Positions 35,155 to 42,915 of a stretch of DNA of 61,603 bases are shown one piece after another. The translations under genes were made by a program, and so were the position numbers. Source of the stretch: Chitinophagaceae bacterium (GTDB lineage Bacteria > Bacteroidota > Bacteroidia > Chitinophagales > Chitinophagaceae); NCBI GenBank assembly GCA_013696395.1, contig JACCYQ010000192.1:1-61603 (forward strand), given 5' to 3'. How positions within the stretch are numbered: the stretch's first letter is position 1; each line of letters opens with the position of its first letter. A model generated the notes under the pieces. The model did not search any database and was not told the DNA's origin. It was given only the letters and a program-made list of their open reading frames with translations.

Positions 35155-35610
35155 ATGTTTACCAAAACCAAAGATCCAACCCAGGAAAAACCCGTAAGCG
35201 GAAATGGAACTACCATTATCAACGCCGGAACTGTTTTAAAAGGTGATATAAACAGTAAAAATGATATCAGAATTGACGGCACCATCATTGGCAATATTAC
35301 TTGCCAGGCCAAAATTGTAATTGGTGCAAATGGAGATGTTCAAGGAGATATTGATGGAAATCAGGCTGATATTGTCGGTAAAGTGACCGGCTGTATAAAA
35401 ACCAAAGATCTTTTGCAACTTCGTGGTGAATGTACAATTAATGGAGATGTACAGGCAGGTAAATTACAGATAGAACCTTCTGCCATTTTTAACGGTAAAT
35501 GTCAAATGGGAAGTGCCATTGTAAAGGAAAATGGCGCTACTCACAATATTTCGACTACTAAATTTACTGTAGAACGTGGTATTGGCGAGATGAAGACAGC
35601 CGTTAAGTAA
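35155..35610 (+). CDS. Bactofilin (polymer-forming cytoskeletal protein)
   Basis: Bactofilins form non-polar filaments without nucleotides and scaffold local cell-wall synthesis. This 151-residue protein has a short polar N-terminal tail (to about residue 18) followed by the DUF583 right-handed beta-helix (about 20-125), seen as regularly spaced short strands with Gly turns (TVLKGDINSKNDIRIDGTIIGN and similar windows). The last 25 residues are a polar tail. It begins 12 bp after the membrane-anchor gene, so the two are probably translated from one mRNA and act together. An inverted repeat overlaps its stop codon. Confidence 0.92.
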   Translation: MFTKTKDPTQEKPVSGNGTTIINAGTVLKGDINSKNDIRIDGTIIGNITCQAKIVIGANGDVQGDIDGNQADIVGKVTGCIKTKDLLQLRGECTINGDVQAGKLQIEPSAIFNGKCQMGSAIVKENGATHNISTTKFTVERGIGEMKTAVK

Positions 35611-35764
35611 AGACTTTTACTTAAAAAAAATGATGATCCCGAAAGGTTAGTGGAGAGCTATTGCTTTTAAAATCCAGGTGAATTATTTTAGGAATAGGAT
35701 TTTTATAACTTTACAAAACATCAATGTATTGAAGTTATACTGGTATTATACCTAAAATTAAATT

Positions 35765-36166
35765 ATGGGGAGCAGTAAATTCAGGCCTTTTATTCCGGTT
35801 ATTATTTTATTTGTAATTATCAACGCATTATTGGTTGCTGGCCGAACAAGTTTAGAAAGCCGCGGGTTTGACCAGGGCATGCTGATCTATGCTAATATTT
35901 TATTACTTTCCATAACTTTTTTTTCTTATCTCTTTGCGCACCGGGGTTTATTGGCAAAAAATGCTAATGCATTTGTAAGGGCCATTACAGGTAGTATGAT
36001 GATTAAGATTTTATTGGTAATAATTGCAGTAGTAATTTATGTTCTGTCCATTGAAGGTGAGGTGAATAAACCTTCTCTTTTTACGGCTATGGCTTTGTAC
36101 CTGGTGTATACTTTTATGGAAGTGGGAATTTTAATGAAACAAGTTCAGCGAAAGGACCATGCCTAA
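35765..36166 (+). CDS. Small polytopic membrane protein, unknown
   Basis: A 133-residue protein with four hydrophobic segments (about residues 9-27, 40-59, 70-92 and 100-122) and a short charged C-terminus ending in QRKDHA. In Bacteroidota the bactofilin gene is often followed by AtpI-like and ATP-synthase genes, and this protein has the size and topology of such a subunit I-like protein. However, no ATP-synthase genes follow here, so that is only a positional guess. Its last 8 bases overlap the SprT-like gene, which implies translational coupling. No motif was recognised. Confidence 0.6.
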   Translation: MGSSKFRPFIPVIILFVIINALLVAGRTSLESRGFDQGMLIYANILLLSITFFSYLFAHRGLLAKNANAFVRAITGSMMIKILLVIIAVVIYVLSIEGEVNKPSLFTAMALYLVYTFMEVGILMKQVQRKDHA

Positions 36167-36791
36167 GAAAGAAGCACCTATTGATCAGTTGCAGCAATAT
36201 CTGCCGGAAGGTACCTATCATGCAATTCTACATTACCTGCAGCATTATCATATACATCTTACTATTGCAAAAGAACGCACAAGTATATTGGGTGATTACC
36301 GCCATCGCACTTCCGGCAGTAATCACCGGATAAGTGTAAATGGAAATTTGAATTCTTTTGCTTTCCTGATAACATTGATACATGAACTGGCTCATTTACT
36401 GACCTTCGAAAAATTTGGCAGTAAGATTATTCCACATGGCCAGGAGTGGAAAAAAATTTATGGTTCTCTGCTGGAACAATTCATAAAAAACAATATTTTC
36501 CCTGCTGATATTGAAGCGGAAATTTTAAAGACTTTACAAAATCCCGCTGCCAGTAGTTGTGCTGAAGAAGGTTTAACCCGTGTGCTTCACCGTTATGATA
36601 AAAAAATTCCAGGCAGAAAAATGGTTGAAGAAATGTCAACCGAAACGTTTTTTAAAACGCATGATGGAAGAATCTTCAAAAAAGGGAGTAAAATCCGTAA
36701 GCGATACCGGTGTCTTGAAGTAAGCACAGGTCGCATTTATTTGTTTAGTCCTGTTTATGAAGCAGAATTGATAAATAATTTCCGTGCTTAA
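36159..36791 (+). CDS. SprT-like zinc metallopeptidase-fold protein
   Basis: A 210-residue SprT-like domain protein. The zinc site is the H-E-L-A-H motif (ITLIHELAHLLTFEKFG), with a further His in PHGQEWKKIYG, as in the SprT/Spartan group. Spartan cuts DNA-protein crosslinks; bacterial SprT proteins are uncharacterised. The C-terminal part (about 140-205) lacks a clear Cys-rich zinc ribbon, keeping only FKKGSKIRKRYRCLEV. No signal peptide, so it is cytoplasmic. It overlaps the small membrane protein gene by 8 bp and converges on the GNAT gene with 4 bp between stops. Confidence 0.8.
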   Translation: MPKKEAPIDQLQQYLPEGTYHAILHYLQHYHIHLTIAKERTSILGDYRHRTSGSNHRISVNGNLNSFAFLITLIHELAHLLTFEKFGSKIIPHGQEWKKIYGSLLEQFIKNNIFPADIEAEILKTLQNPAASSCAEEGLTRVLHRYDKKIPGRKMVEEMSTETFFKTHDGRIFKKGSKIRKRYRCLEVSTGRIYLFSPVYEAELINNFRA

Positions 36792-36795
36792 ATCT

Positions 36796-37287
36796 TCATA
36801 TTTTTAATAACATCCATTTTTCACAACCATGATGTCCGGTATTTCCAAGTTGGGATGAAATATATTTAAAACCAAATTGTGCATATACTTTCAGGGCTTT
36901 TTCCAGTTCGGGCATGGATTCAATATACACCTGTTCATAACCGTTAATTTTTGCAAAGTTCAGGCATTCTTCTATAATTTTTTTCCCTAAACCAATTCCA
37001 CGGGCTTCGGGTAGCAGGTACATTTTTACCAACTCGCAGGTGCCATCAGGTAATCCGTCAGAAGGAAAAATTCCACCACCACCAACAATCGCTTCATCCA
37101 AAACAGATACAAAATATACTGACCGGGGTTGTTGAAATAATTCAAACAGGTGATCTGTTGTTTTATCATAGTACACCGTTCCTGGTCTATTTGCTTTAAA
37201 TTCCAAAAGGGTATCGCGAATGATCCGTGCCAGTGGTACATTATCTTCTTGCTGGATGGTTCGAATTTTTATTCCAGGCCTTAACAT
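36796..37287 (-). CDS. GNAT family N-acetyltransferase
   Basis: A 163-residue acetyl-CoA-dependent acetyltransferase of the GNAT fold. The acetyl-CoA pyrophosphate loop is visible in LLPEARGIGLGKKIIEECL (motif R/Q-G-x-G-x-G/A, here R-G-I-G-L-G), followed by a C-terminal YIESMPELEKALKVYAQFGF strand-helix. An N-terminal ten residues (IKIRTIQQEDN) form the usual first strand. The acceptor is unknown. It is monocistronic as far as can be seen, convergent with the SprT-like gene; a 449-bp gap separates it from murA. Confidence 0.85.
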   Translation of the reverse strand: MLRPGIKIRTIQQEDNVPLARIIRDTLLEFKANRPGTVYYDKTTDHLFELFQQPRSVYFVSVLDEAIVGGGGIFPSDGLPDGTCELVKMYLLPEARGIGLGKKIIEECLNFAKINGYEQVYIESMPELEKALKVYAQFGFKYISSQLGNTGHHGCEKWMLLKI

Positions 37288-37509
37288 AGAAAAAGTAATT
37301 TTTTAGTAAAATCAATCATTATAAAATTTTATTAAAAGGAAAGGCTTTTAGATTTTCGAGTATTGATACGTGATATATCAGGTAAACTTACGAATATATT
37401 GAAACCAGCATTGGGTAAGGATTTCAGGGGACATATACGATAATAAGGGGTATTCCGTATGGCTGATTAAAATTATTGATTATACCATTAAATCATTTGA
37501 TCAAAATGT

Positions 37510-37539
37510 TTGAAAAGGGATGAATACGATGCATCTTTG
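37510..37539 (+). promoter_or_regulatory. Promoter TTG-N19-CATCTTTG of a candidate sRNA
   Basis: TTG at 37510-37512, a 19-base spacer and CATCTTTG at 37532-37539 (one mismatch to TAnnTTTG). It points into a gap on the plus strand while both flanking genes are on the minus strand. A strong plus-strand terminator lies 143 bp downstream. Confidence 0.5.
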
Positions 37540-37544
37540 TGTAA

Positions 37545-37711
37545 CAACAACCCTTTGAAAAACCAAATAGCCAATTGTCCTAAAACCGTTTTTATCCTAT
37601 CCTACGAAATCAAACCAACCGGCGTCCAGTCCTTAGTGAAAGCTAAAACTAATTTACCCTTAAACGCCTAAAACCAAATTTTCCTCCCGGTCTTCCGGGA
37701 GGATTTTTTTT
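37545..37711 (+). ncRNA. Candidate small RNA, about 167 nt
   Basis: A predicted plus-strand transcript between two minus-strand genes (GNAT and murA). It is bounded by a promoter-like pair at 37510-37539 and a textbook terminator at 37682-37711. It contains no ATG, so it is unlikely to be coding. The first 75 nt are rich in A and C with little self-pairing. A GGCGT/ACGCC pair (37621-37625 with 37665-37669) could close a stem-loop containing a smaller TTAGT/ACTAA hairpin, and the terminator stem follows. The 5' and 3' ends do not pair, which argues against 6S RNA. The exact 5' end is estimated. Not matched to any family known to me. The remaining part of the gap (37288-37509) shows no gene. 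Confidence 0.5.
37682..37711 (+). terminator. Strong intrinsic terminator, orphan orientation
   Basis: A perfect 9-bp stem TCCTCCCGG (37682-37690) and CCGGGAGGA (37695-37703) with a TCTT loop, followed by eight T on the plus strand. No annotated plus-strand gene precedes it, so it implies an unannotated transcript. On the minus strand no T tract follows the stem. Confidence 0.9.
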
Positions 37712-37736
37712 AACCGGCGATAAAAGAACTAATATT

Positions 37737-39041
37737 TTAAATTCTCTGCAGGTCGGCTCCCAAATTTTGCAATCGTTTATCAATATATTGGTAACCGCGA
37801 TCTATTTGTTCAATATTTTGAATAATGCTTTTTCCTTCGGCACTTAATGCAGCGATTAATAATGCAACTCCTGCTCTTATATCAGGGCTGCTCATGGTAA
37901 TACCTCTTAATTTTTGTTCTCTTCCCAAGCCAACAATAGCGGCCCTGTGGGGATCACAAAGTATAATTCTCGCACCCATTTCAATTAATTTATCTACAAA
38001 GAATAAACGGCTTTCAAACATTTTCTGATGAACAAGTACAGACCCTTTTGCCTGGGTAGCTACTACTATTACTATACTTAATAGATCAGGCGTAAAACCG
38101 GGCCATGGATGATCTGAAATGGTTAACATGGAACCATCCAGAAAAGTATTGATCTCGTATAAATCCTGTTCAGGAATATGAATATCATCACCCTGAATTT
38201 CTAGTTTTATGCCTAATTGCCTGAACTTCTCCGGAATCATTCCAAGGTGTTCAATGCCTGCATTCTTTATCAATATATTGCTCTGAGTCATGGCTGCCAA
38301 TCCAATAAAAGATCCTACTTCGATCATGTCTGGTAGTAAAGTATGATGTATTCCTTTCAGGTATTCAACGCCAGTGATTGTTAACAGGTTACTTCCTACT
38401 CCCTCTATGTTAGCACCCATACCCGTTAACATACGGCAAAGTTGTTGTATATATGGTTCACATGCTGCATTATAAATGGTCGTATTACCATGTGCCATAG
38501 AGGCTGCCATAATAATATTTGCGGTACCTGTTACAGAAGGTTCATCCAGTAATAGTTTTGCTCCTTTTAAATAAGAAGCATTCAAGTGAAAAAATCCATC
38601 TTTAGTATCATAATCAAATCTGGCACCCAGTTTTTCAAAATTAATTATATGAGTGTCTAATCTTCTTCGCCCAATTTTATCCCCTCCTGGTTTAGGGATA
38701 AATGCTTTTTTGAATCTCGCAAGCAGGGGTCCTGCCAACATAACGGAACCGCGTAAGCGACCACTTTTTACCCGGTATTCCTCACTATGCAGGTAATCAA
38801 TATCAACATCATCTGCACAGAAAATTGCTGTATGTCTCTGTGGCCTGCTAACCTTAACATTAATTTCCTCCAATAATTCAATCAGAAGGTTTACATCAAG
38901 GATATCTGGTATATTGGTAATAGTCACTTCTTCCGGAGTTAATAAAACCGCGCTGATGATTTGCAGTGCTTCGTTTTTGGCACCTTGCGGAATAATCTCT
39001 CCATGCAGTTTTTTTCCACCATAAACTTCAAATGAATGCAT
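37737..39041 (-). CDS. murA: UDP-N-acetylglucosamine 1-carboxyvinyltransferase
   Basis: MurA transfers enolpyruvate from PEP to UDP-GlcNAc, the first committed step of peptidoglycan synthesis, in the cytoplasm. The 434-residue protein shows the paired inside-out alpha/beta barrel repeats: the GAKNEAL start (Lys22-Asn23), LRGSVMLAGPLLARF, GGDKIGRRRLDTHI, SVTGTANIIMAA and the C-terminal DIRAGVALLIAAL and EQIDRGYQYID blocks. The position of the catalytic and fosfomycin-reactive Cys115 of E. coli is Asp121 here (PGG-D-KIG). It is preceded by the DUF4290 gene on the same strand with a terminator between them. Confidence 0.95.
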   Translation of the reverse strand: MHSFEVYGGKKLHGEIIPQGAKNEALQIISAVLLTPEEVTITNIPDILDVNLLIELLEEINVKVSRPQRHTAIFCADDVDIDYLHSEEYRVKSGRLRGSVMLAGPLLARFKKAFIPKPGGDKIGRRRLDTHIINFEKLGARFDYDTKDGFFHLNASYLKGAKLLLDEPSVTGTANIIMAASMAHGNTTIYNAACEPYIQQLCRMLTGMGANIEGVGSNLLTITGVEYLKGIHHTLLPDMIEVGSFIGLAAMTQSNILIKNAGIEHLGMIPEKFRQLGIKLEIQGDDIHIPEQDLYEINTFLDGSMLTISDHPWPGFTPDLLSIVIVVATQAKGSVLVHQKMFESRLFFVDKLIEMGARIILCDPHRAAIVGLGREQKLRGITMSSPDIRAGVALLIAALSAEGKSIIQNIEQIDRGYQYIDKRLQNLGADLQRI

Positions 39042-39091
39042 TCAGTGTAATTTTAGTGTAGATAATTGCAAATTAATAACAACATTACTGG

Positions 39092-39130
39092 TGTAAAATA
39101 AAAAGGTTGATGGAATTTCCATCAACCTTT
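39092..39130 (-). terminator. Terminator of the DUF4290 gene
   Basis: A long perfect inverted repeat (39102-39114 with 39118-39130, arms AAAGGTTGATGGA-type) lies 25 bp after the DUF4290 stop codon. On the minus strand it is followed by a T-rich tract (TTTTTATTTT). Confidence 0.82.
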
Positions 39131-39155
39131 GTAAAGTGATCCAATATAGAGATGA

Positions 39156-39842
39156 TTAATATCTTTTTTTCTTAAATTTTTGATTACTTCTATCTCCTCC
39201 TCTGTCCCGGTCATTCCTGTCATTACTCCTACCGCTTCGTTGTTGAAACTTTCCCCGTGATTTTCCATAACTGCCTCGTTCGCGACTCATTTCCTGTTGC
39301 GGACGATAAGCCTTTACAAAAGGGGTATTAGTAAATTCCAATTCACCTTTCGTGATTATGCGTAATTCAGATTGAATGGTATCATCATGAACTGTTTCTT
39401 TGTGCCAGTTATTATAGGCCAACTTCATGTAGTACGCTATAGCATTCGCAAAACCCAATTTCTTTTCTGGGTTTTCCTCTTTTAAAGCTTTATCGATTAC
39501 GATTTCCAGGTTCTTGCCCAGGTGCGAATATTTAGGATACCGTTTGGGATATTCAAGTGGTTTGGGTTTTCCTCTTAATAATTCCCTGGTAGGCTTAGGA
39601 TAAGGTGAATCGATTTCTAGTTTGAAATCGGAGATCAGGAAAAGGTGATCCCATAATTTATGCCTGAAATCCTCAACGTTTTTAAGATGTGGGTTTAAAA
39701 AGCCCATAAGTTCTATCACCGTATTTGCATTTTGCTGGCGTTCTTCATCATCTTCAATAGTAAGTATGTGCTCAATCATTCGCTGAATATGTCGTCCATA
39801 TTCACGCATTACCAGATAATTTCTTGATGTATTATATTCCAT
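39156..39842 (-). CDS. DUF4290 protein with RG-rich tail
   Basis: A 228-residue Bacteroidota-specific DUF4290 protein of unknown function. Residues about 1-175 are helical and conserved-looking (MEYNTSRNYLVMREYGRHIQ at the start, later LANAIAYYMKLAYNNWHKE-like). The last 45 residues are a low-complexity tail of Arg, Gly, Ser, Asp and Lys with repeated RG/RS/RD dipeptides, ending KKKRY, like RNA-binding disordered tails. No signal peptide, so it is cytoplasmic. A TACTTTTG box on the minus strand (39870-39863) lies 20 bp before the ATG and may be its promoter. A possible role with nucleic acid is inference only. Confidence 0.85.
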   Translation of the reverse strand: MEYNTSRNYLVMREYGRHIQRMIEHILTIEDDEERQQNANTVIELMGFLNPHLKNVEDFRHKLWDHLFLISDFKLEIDSPYPKPTRELLRGKPKPLEYPKRYPKYSHLGKNLEIVIDKALKEENPEKKLGFANAIAYYMKLAYNNWHKETVHDDTIQSELRIITKGELEFTNTPFVKAYRPQQEMSRERGSYGKSRGKFQQRSGRSNDRNDRDRGGDRSNQKFKKKRY

Positions 39843-39921
39843 ATTAATTTTTAGTGGAAAAACAAAAGTAGTTAATAATGCTGATTAAGGGAGGCAGCTT
39901 TAAATTATGTTCATTGCAGTA

Positions 39922-39951
39922 AAAAAAGAAGGGGCCTGAACCAGGCCCCTT
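39922..39951 (-). terminator. Terminator of the second T9SS-cargo gene
   Basis: AAGGGGCCTG (39929-39938) pairs perfectly with CAGGCCCCTT (39942-39951). On the minus strand the stem is followed by a TTTTTTT run (39928-39922 on the plus strand read as A). Some T also follow on the plus strand. Confidence 0.85.
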
Positions 39952-39983
39952 TTACAAGCCACCATCCTCTTCCACCTAAGAGG

Positions 39984-41174
39984 TCATTTAATTAAAAGTT
40001 GATTGATAACAATTTCCTCTGTTGTTACATCTGTGATCTTCATCCAATACATTCCTCTCTGTAAAGTAGCTACCTGAGTGTAGTCTGTTCCGGCCACTAC
40101 TATATCTTTACTTACCACAGTTTGACCTTGTACATTGGAAATTCTGATGCTGATTTTTCCAGAGGTTACGTTAACAAATTTAATACCAACAATTCCTGAT
40201 GAAGGGTTAGGGTATAAGGAAATCTTATGTAATAATGCATTTTCAAAAACAATGGAACGGGTATACGTGTATTTGGTATAACCATTATGATATCGTTGTT
40301 TTATGCGGAAATACAATGCTCCGGTTTCATGTTTTTTACGGTCATATTGATATACATATTGGGGGTTAATTCCAGATTTTTTCTGAACAACTCCTGCAGG
40401 TAAAAAGTTCCGGCCATCCCTGCTTACCTGTATTTCATAATGAAACGCGGTTTCGTCAGTTTCAGCATTCCAATATAGGGCGGCAATGTTATCACTTTTT
40501 TTATTTACCTGGAAGTCCAGAAGCCCAAGAGGTAAAACGGTAGGAGGGCAATAACAGTATTCAATCCGGTAATTAACAAATCCGGATGTAGAAGGTGAAA
40601 ACAAATAATCCCCACTACCCGTTAAACTTGCTCCAGCTTTAATCACATATCGATAGTCTACGGAATCAATGCCATAAAAATAATCTGCAATAACATTTAC
40701 ATCGGTAATTGTTGTCACTACTGAAACTGCATTAAGTACTGTATCCGGACCAATAGATATAAAATCTGGTCCGCTATAATTTATTCCATCATTCGCTGCA
40801 AGATTATAAGGACCATAATTGTTATTTACACTTTGAGTTAAGGGACTACTTAATCCCGGGCCTGATATTGTATCCCGACGAGTATATGTTGCATTGTAAG
40901 TTGTTGGAGCATTCACCCGGTTTTCTATATCCAGGGTGGCAACACCTGTAATAGTCATAATCAACCTGACACATGTTACCATTCCACTATCGGGATGAAA
41001 TTTTGGGAATCTGAAAATAGTTTCATAATTACCACTTCCTGTAGCTACCGTGGTATCAAAAGATTTTCCTGTAGGTTCGAAACCGTTTAAACATTGGCTA
41101 TAAGTTGTTTGAGTATACAAAATAAAGATGATTAAAATGCAAGCAATACGCAAAATTGGGTAGCGTTTCTTCAT
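39984..41174 (-). CDS. Secreted protein with T9SS C-terminal sorting domain
   Basis: A 396-residue exported protein. Residues 1-27 are a signal peptide ending T-Y-S-Q. The central part (about 30-220) is a beta-rich domain (GNYETIFRFPKFHPDSGMVTCVRL) resembling choice-of-anchor-type repeats in Bacteroidota surface proteins. It is followed by a CPPTVLPLGLLDFQVNKK linker and a fibronectin-like strand set, as also seen in the other T9SS cargo of this window, then a C-terminal type A sorting domain (KISLYPNPSSGIVGIKF and GMYWMKITD). The frame extends to 41240, but MKKRYPILRI at 41174 begins the signal peptide. No enzymatic motif was seen. Confidence 0.8.
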   Translation of the reverse strand: MKKRYPILRIACILIIFILYTQTTYSQCLNGFEPTGKSFDTTVATGSGNYETIFRFPKFHPDSGMVTCVRLIMTITGVATLDIENRVNAPTTYNATYTRRDTISGPGLSSPLTQSVNNNYGPYNLAANDGINYSGPDFISIGPDTVLNAVSVVTTITDVNVIADYFYGIDSVDYRYVIKAGASLTGSGDYLFSPSTSGFVNYRIEYCYCPPTVLPLGLLDFQVNKKSDNIAALYWNAETDETAFHYEIQVSRDGRNFLPAGVVQKKSGINPQYVYQYDRKKHETGALYFRIKQRYHNGYTKYTYTRSIVFENALLHKISLYPNPSSGIVGIKFVNVTSGKISIRISNVQGQTVVSKDIVVAGTDYTQVATLQRGMYWMKITDVTTEEIVINQLLIK

Positions 41175-41377
41175 AGGGTATATTTTTAGGATTACGGATA
41201 TTAGGTATATAAAAGTACCTTCCTTGGCAAAGGTTAACAAGGGTATTAACGCTTGATTTGGTTAACCGTATATTATGAAATGTCTTCGTAGATATACCTG
41301 GTTTTTTCACTAATAGGTGATTTTTATCGGGGGGTCATTTTTAGATCCTTTTAAATTACACTTGAATGTAGCAAGCT

Positions 41378-41385
41378 TACCTTTG
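41378..41385 (+). promoter_or_regulatory. -7 box TACCTTTG before the GT4 gene
   Basis: An exact TAnnTTTG match ends 8 bases before the ATG at 41394. A TTA rather than TTG is found at the 19-base spacing. Implies a leaderless or near-leaderless mRNA. Confidence 0.5.
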
Positions 41386-41393
41386 TCCCTTTC

Positions 41394-42515
41394 ATGATCA
41401 TTGCTGTAAATACCCGTTTTTTACTGGCCGATTACCTGGAAGGCTATGGTTATTTTATCCATGAATGTTTTAAACGTATAACTAAGGAGCATCCGGAACA
41501 CCGGTTTATTTTTATTTTTGACCGACCGTATGATCAGCGGTTTATCTATTCAGATAATATTATTCCAGTGGTTGCAGGCCCTCCGGCCCGGCATCCTTTA
41601 TTGTGGAAATGGTGGTATGATGTAAGAGTTCCGAGAATATTAAAAAAGTATAAGGCCGATGTTTTTGTATCACTTGATGGGCATTGTTCTCTTAATACAA
41701 ACACGCCACAATGCCTCGTTATTCATGACCTGGCATTCCTTCATTATCCCTTATTTATAAAAAGATCACACTTATTATACTATAAACGGAATACACCCCG
41801 ATTCATAAAAAAAGCTAAAATCATCGCCACTGTATCTCAATTTTCAAAATCAGATATACATAAACGTTATGGCATTGAAAACGAAATGGCGGTTCTATTA
41901 AATGCGGCAAAGCCAGTATTTAAACCAATTGATGAAGAAAAAAAAACAGTTATTAAAGAGACATTTACCGGGGGCAAAGAATTTTTTTTATACAGTGGTT
42001 CTATACATCCGCGTAAAAATTTATTTAATCTGCTGAAAGGGTTTTCACTATTTAAAAGAAGGCTTAAAAGTAATTTTAAACTGGTAATCGCTGGCCGCCT
42101 TGCATGGAAATATGAATCTTTTGTTAAGGACCTTGAATCATATAAATATCGGCAGGATGTTATACTTACAGGTTACCTCCCGGAGTCAGAGCTGGCGGCG
42201 CTCACGGGAGCAGCTTATGCCATGGTTTATCCTTCATTTTTTGAAGGATTTGGTGTGCCAGTTTTGGAAGCGTTGCAATCGGGTGTCCCGGTTATTACAT
42301 CAGCACATTCAGCTATGCAGGAAGTTGCTGGCGACGCAGCCCTTTATGCTGACGCCACATTGCCTGATGAAATAGGTGATAAAATGATGTTGTTATACAA
42401 AGATGAGAAGCTGCGGGAACAATTAATAATAAAAGGATTGCAGAAATCACAGGAATACAGCTGGCAAAAAACGTCCACTTTATTATGGCAAAGCATTTGC
42501 AACACTAAACACTGA
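41394..42515 (+). CDS. Glycosyltransferase family 4 (GT-B)
   Basis: A 373-residue cytoplasmic GT4 glycosyltransferase. The N-terminal half has the short first strand IIAVNTRFLL with the LEGYGYFIHE glycine loop and an LVIHDLAFLHYP strand. The C-terminal donor domain carries YSGSIHPRKNLFNLLKGF, a KLVIAGR strand and the E-x7-E motif in PSFFEGFGVPVLEALQSGVPVI. It is most like mannosyl/galactosyl-type GT4 enzymes of polysaccharide synthesis, but specificity is not readable. It opens a plus-strand run of genes that continues for over 13 kb, with gldC 37 bp downstream. Confidence 0.9.
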   Translation: MIIAVNTRFLLADYLEGYGYFIHECFKRITKEHPEHRFIFIFDRPYDQRFIYSDNIIPVVAGPPARHPLLWKWWYDVRVPRILKKYKADVFVSLDGHCSLNTNTPQCLVIHDLAFLHYPLFIKRSHLLYYKRNTPRFIKKAKIIATVSQFSKSDIHKRYGIENEMAVLLNAAKPVFKPIDEEKKTVIKETFTGGKEFFLYSGSIHPRKNLFNLLKGFSLFKRRLKSNFKLVIAGRLAWKYESFVKDLESYKYRQDVILTGYLPESELAALTGAAYAMVYPSFFEGFGVPVLEALQSGVPVITSAHSAMQEVAGDAALYADATLPDEIGDKMMLLYKDEKLREQLIIKGLQKSQEYSWQKTSTLLWQSICNTKH

Positions 42516-42552
42516 TAGCCTTACATTTGCCCATTCAATTCAATTACAAAAT

Positions 42553-42900
42553 ATGAATCAGTCAACTATTACTATTGATGTTTCTCTGGATCAAAGCCGG
42601 GTACCCGAAAACATTACCTGGAAAGCATCTGATACTACAACCGAACAGGCTCAAGAGGCAAAAGCCATGATGCTGGCTTTTTGGGATGGAGCTGAAAAAA
42701 CAGCTCTTCGTATAGATCTATGGACAAAAGATATGATGGTAGATGAAATGGCCGATTTCTTTTACCAGACATTAATGACAATGGCTGATACCTTTGGTAA
42801 AGCAACGAATAATGATGGGCTGGTTGAAGAAATGAAAAAATTTTCTAAGGATTTCTATGAAAAATTCCGCGATCAGCAATTAAAGGAAAAAGCCGTATAA
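42553..42900 (+). CDS. gldC: Gliding motility protein GldC
   Basis: A 115-residue soluble protein matching GldC. In Flavobacterium johnsoniae GldC contributes to, but is not essential for, gliding; homologues are found in many non-gliding Bacteroidota. The sequence starts with an I-x-I-D-V-x-L-D-x-x-x-V-P-E-x-I-x-W pattern characteristic of GldC, followed by a DLWTKDMMVDEMADFF block and an amphipathic C-terminal helix rich in Lys/Glu. No signal peptide or membrane helix. It precedes yqeY by 15 bp. Its molecular role is not established. Confidence 0.88.
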   Translation: MNQSTITIDVSLDQSRVPENITWKASDTTTEQAQEAKAMMLAFWDGAEKTALRIDLWTKDMMVDEMADFFYQTLMTMADTFGKATNNDGLVEEMKKFSKDFYEKFRDQQLKEKAV

Positions 42901-42915
42901 ATAAAAACATGAAAG

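Noticed and set aside
35603-35623. TTAAGTAAA/TTTACTTAA repeat at the bactofilin stop codon
   Set aside because: Followed by A rather than T on the coding strand, so not a terminator for bactofilin; AT-rich palindromes of this size are common here.
37545-37711. 6S RNA identity for the candidate sRNA
   Set aside because: The 5' and 3' ends do not pair and no large internal bubble can be drawn.
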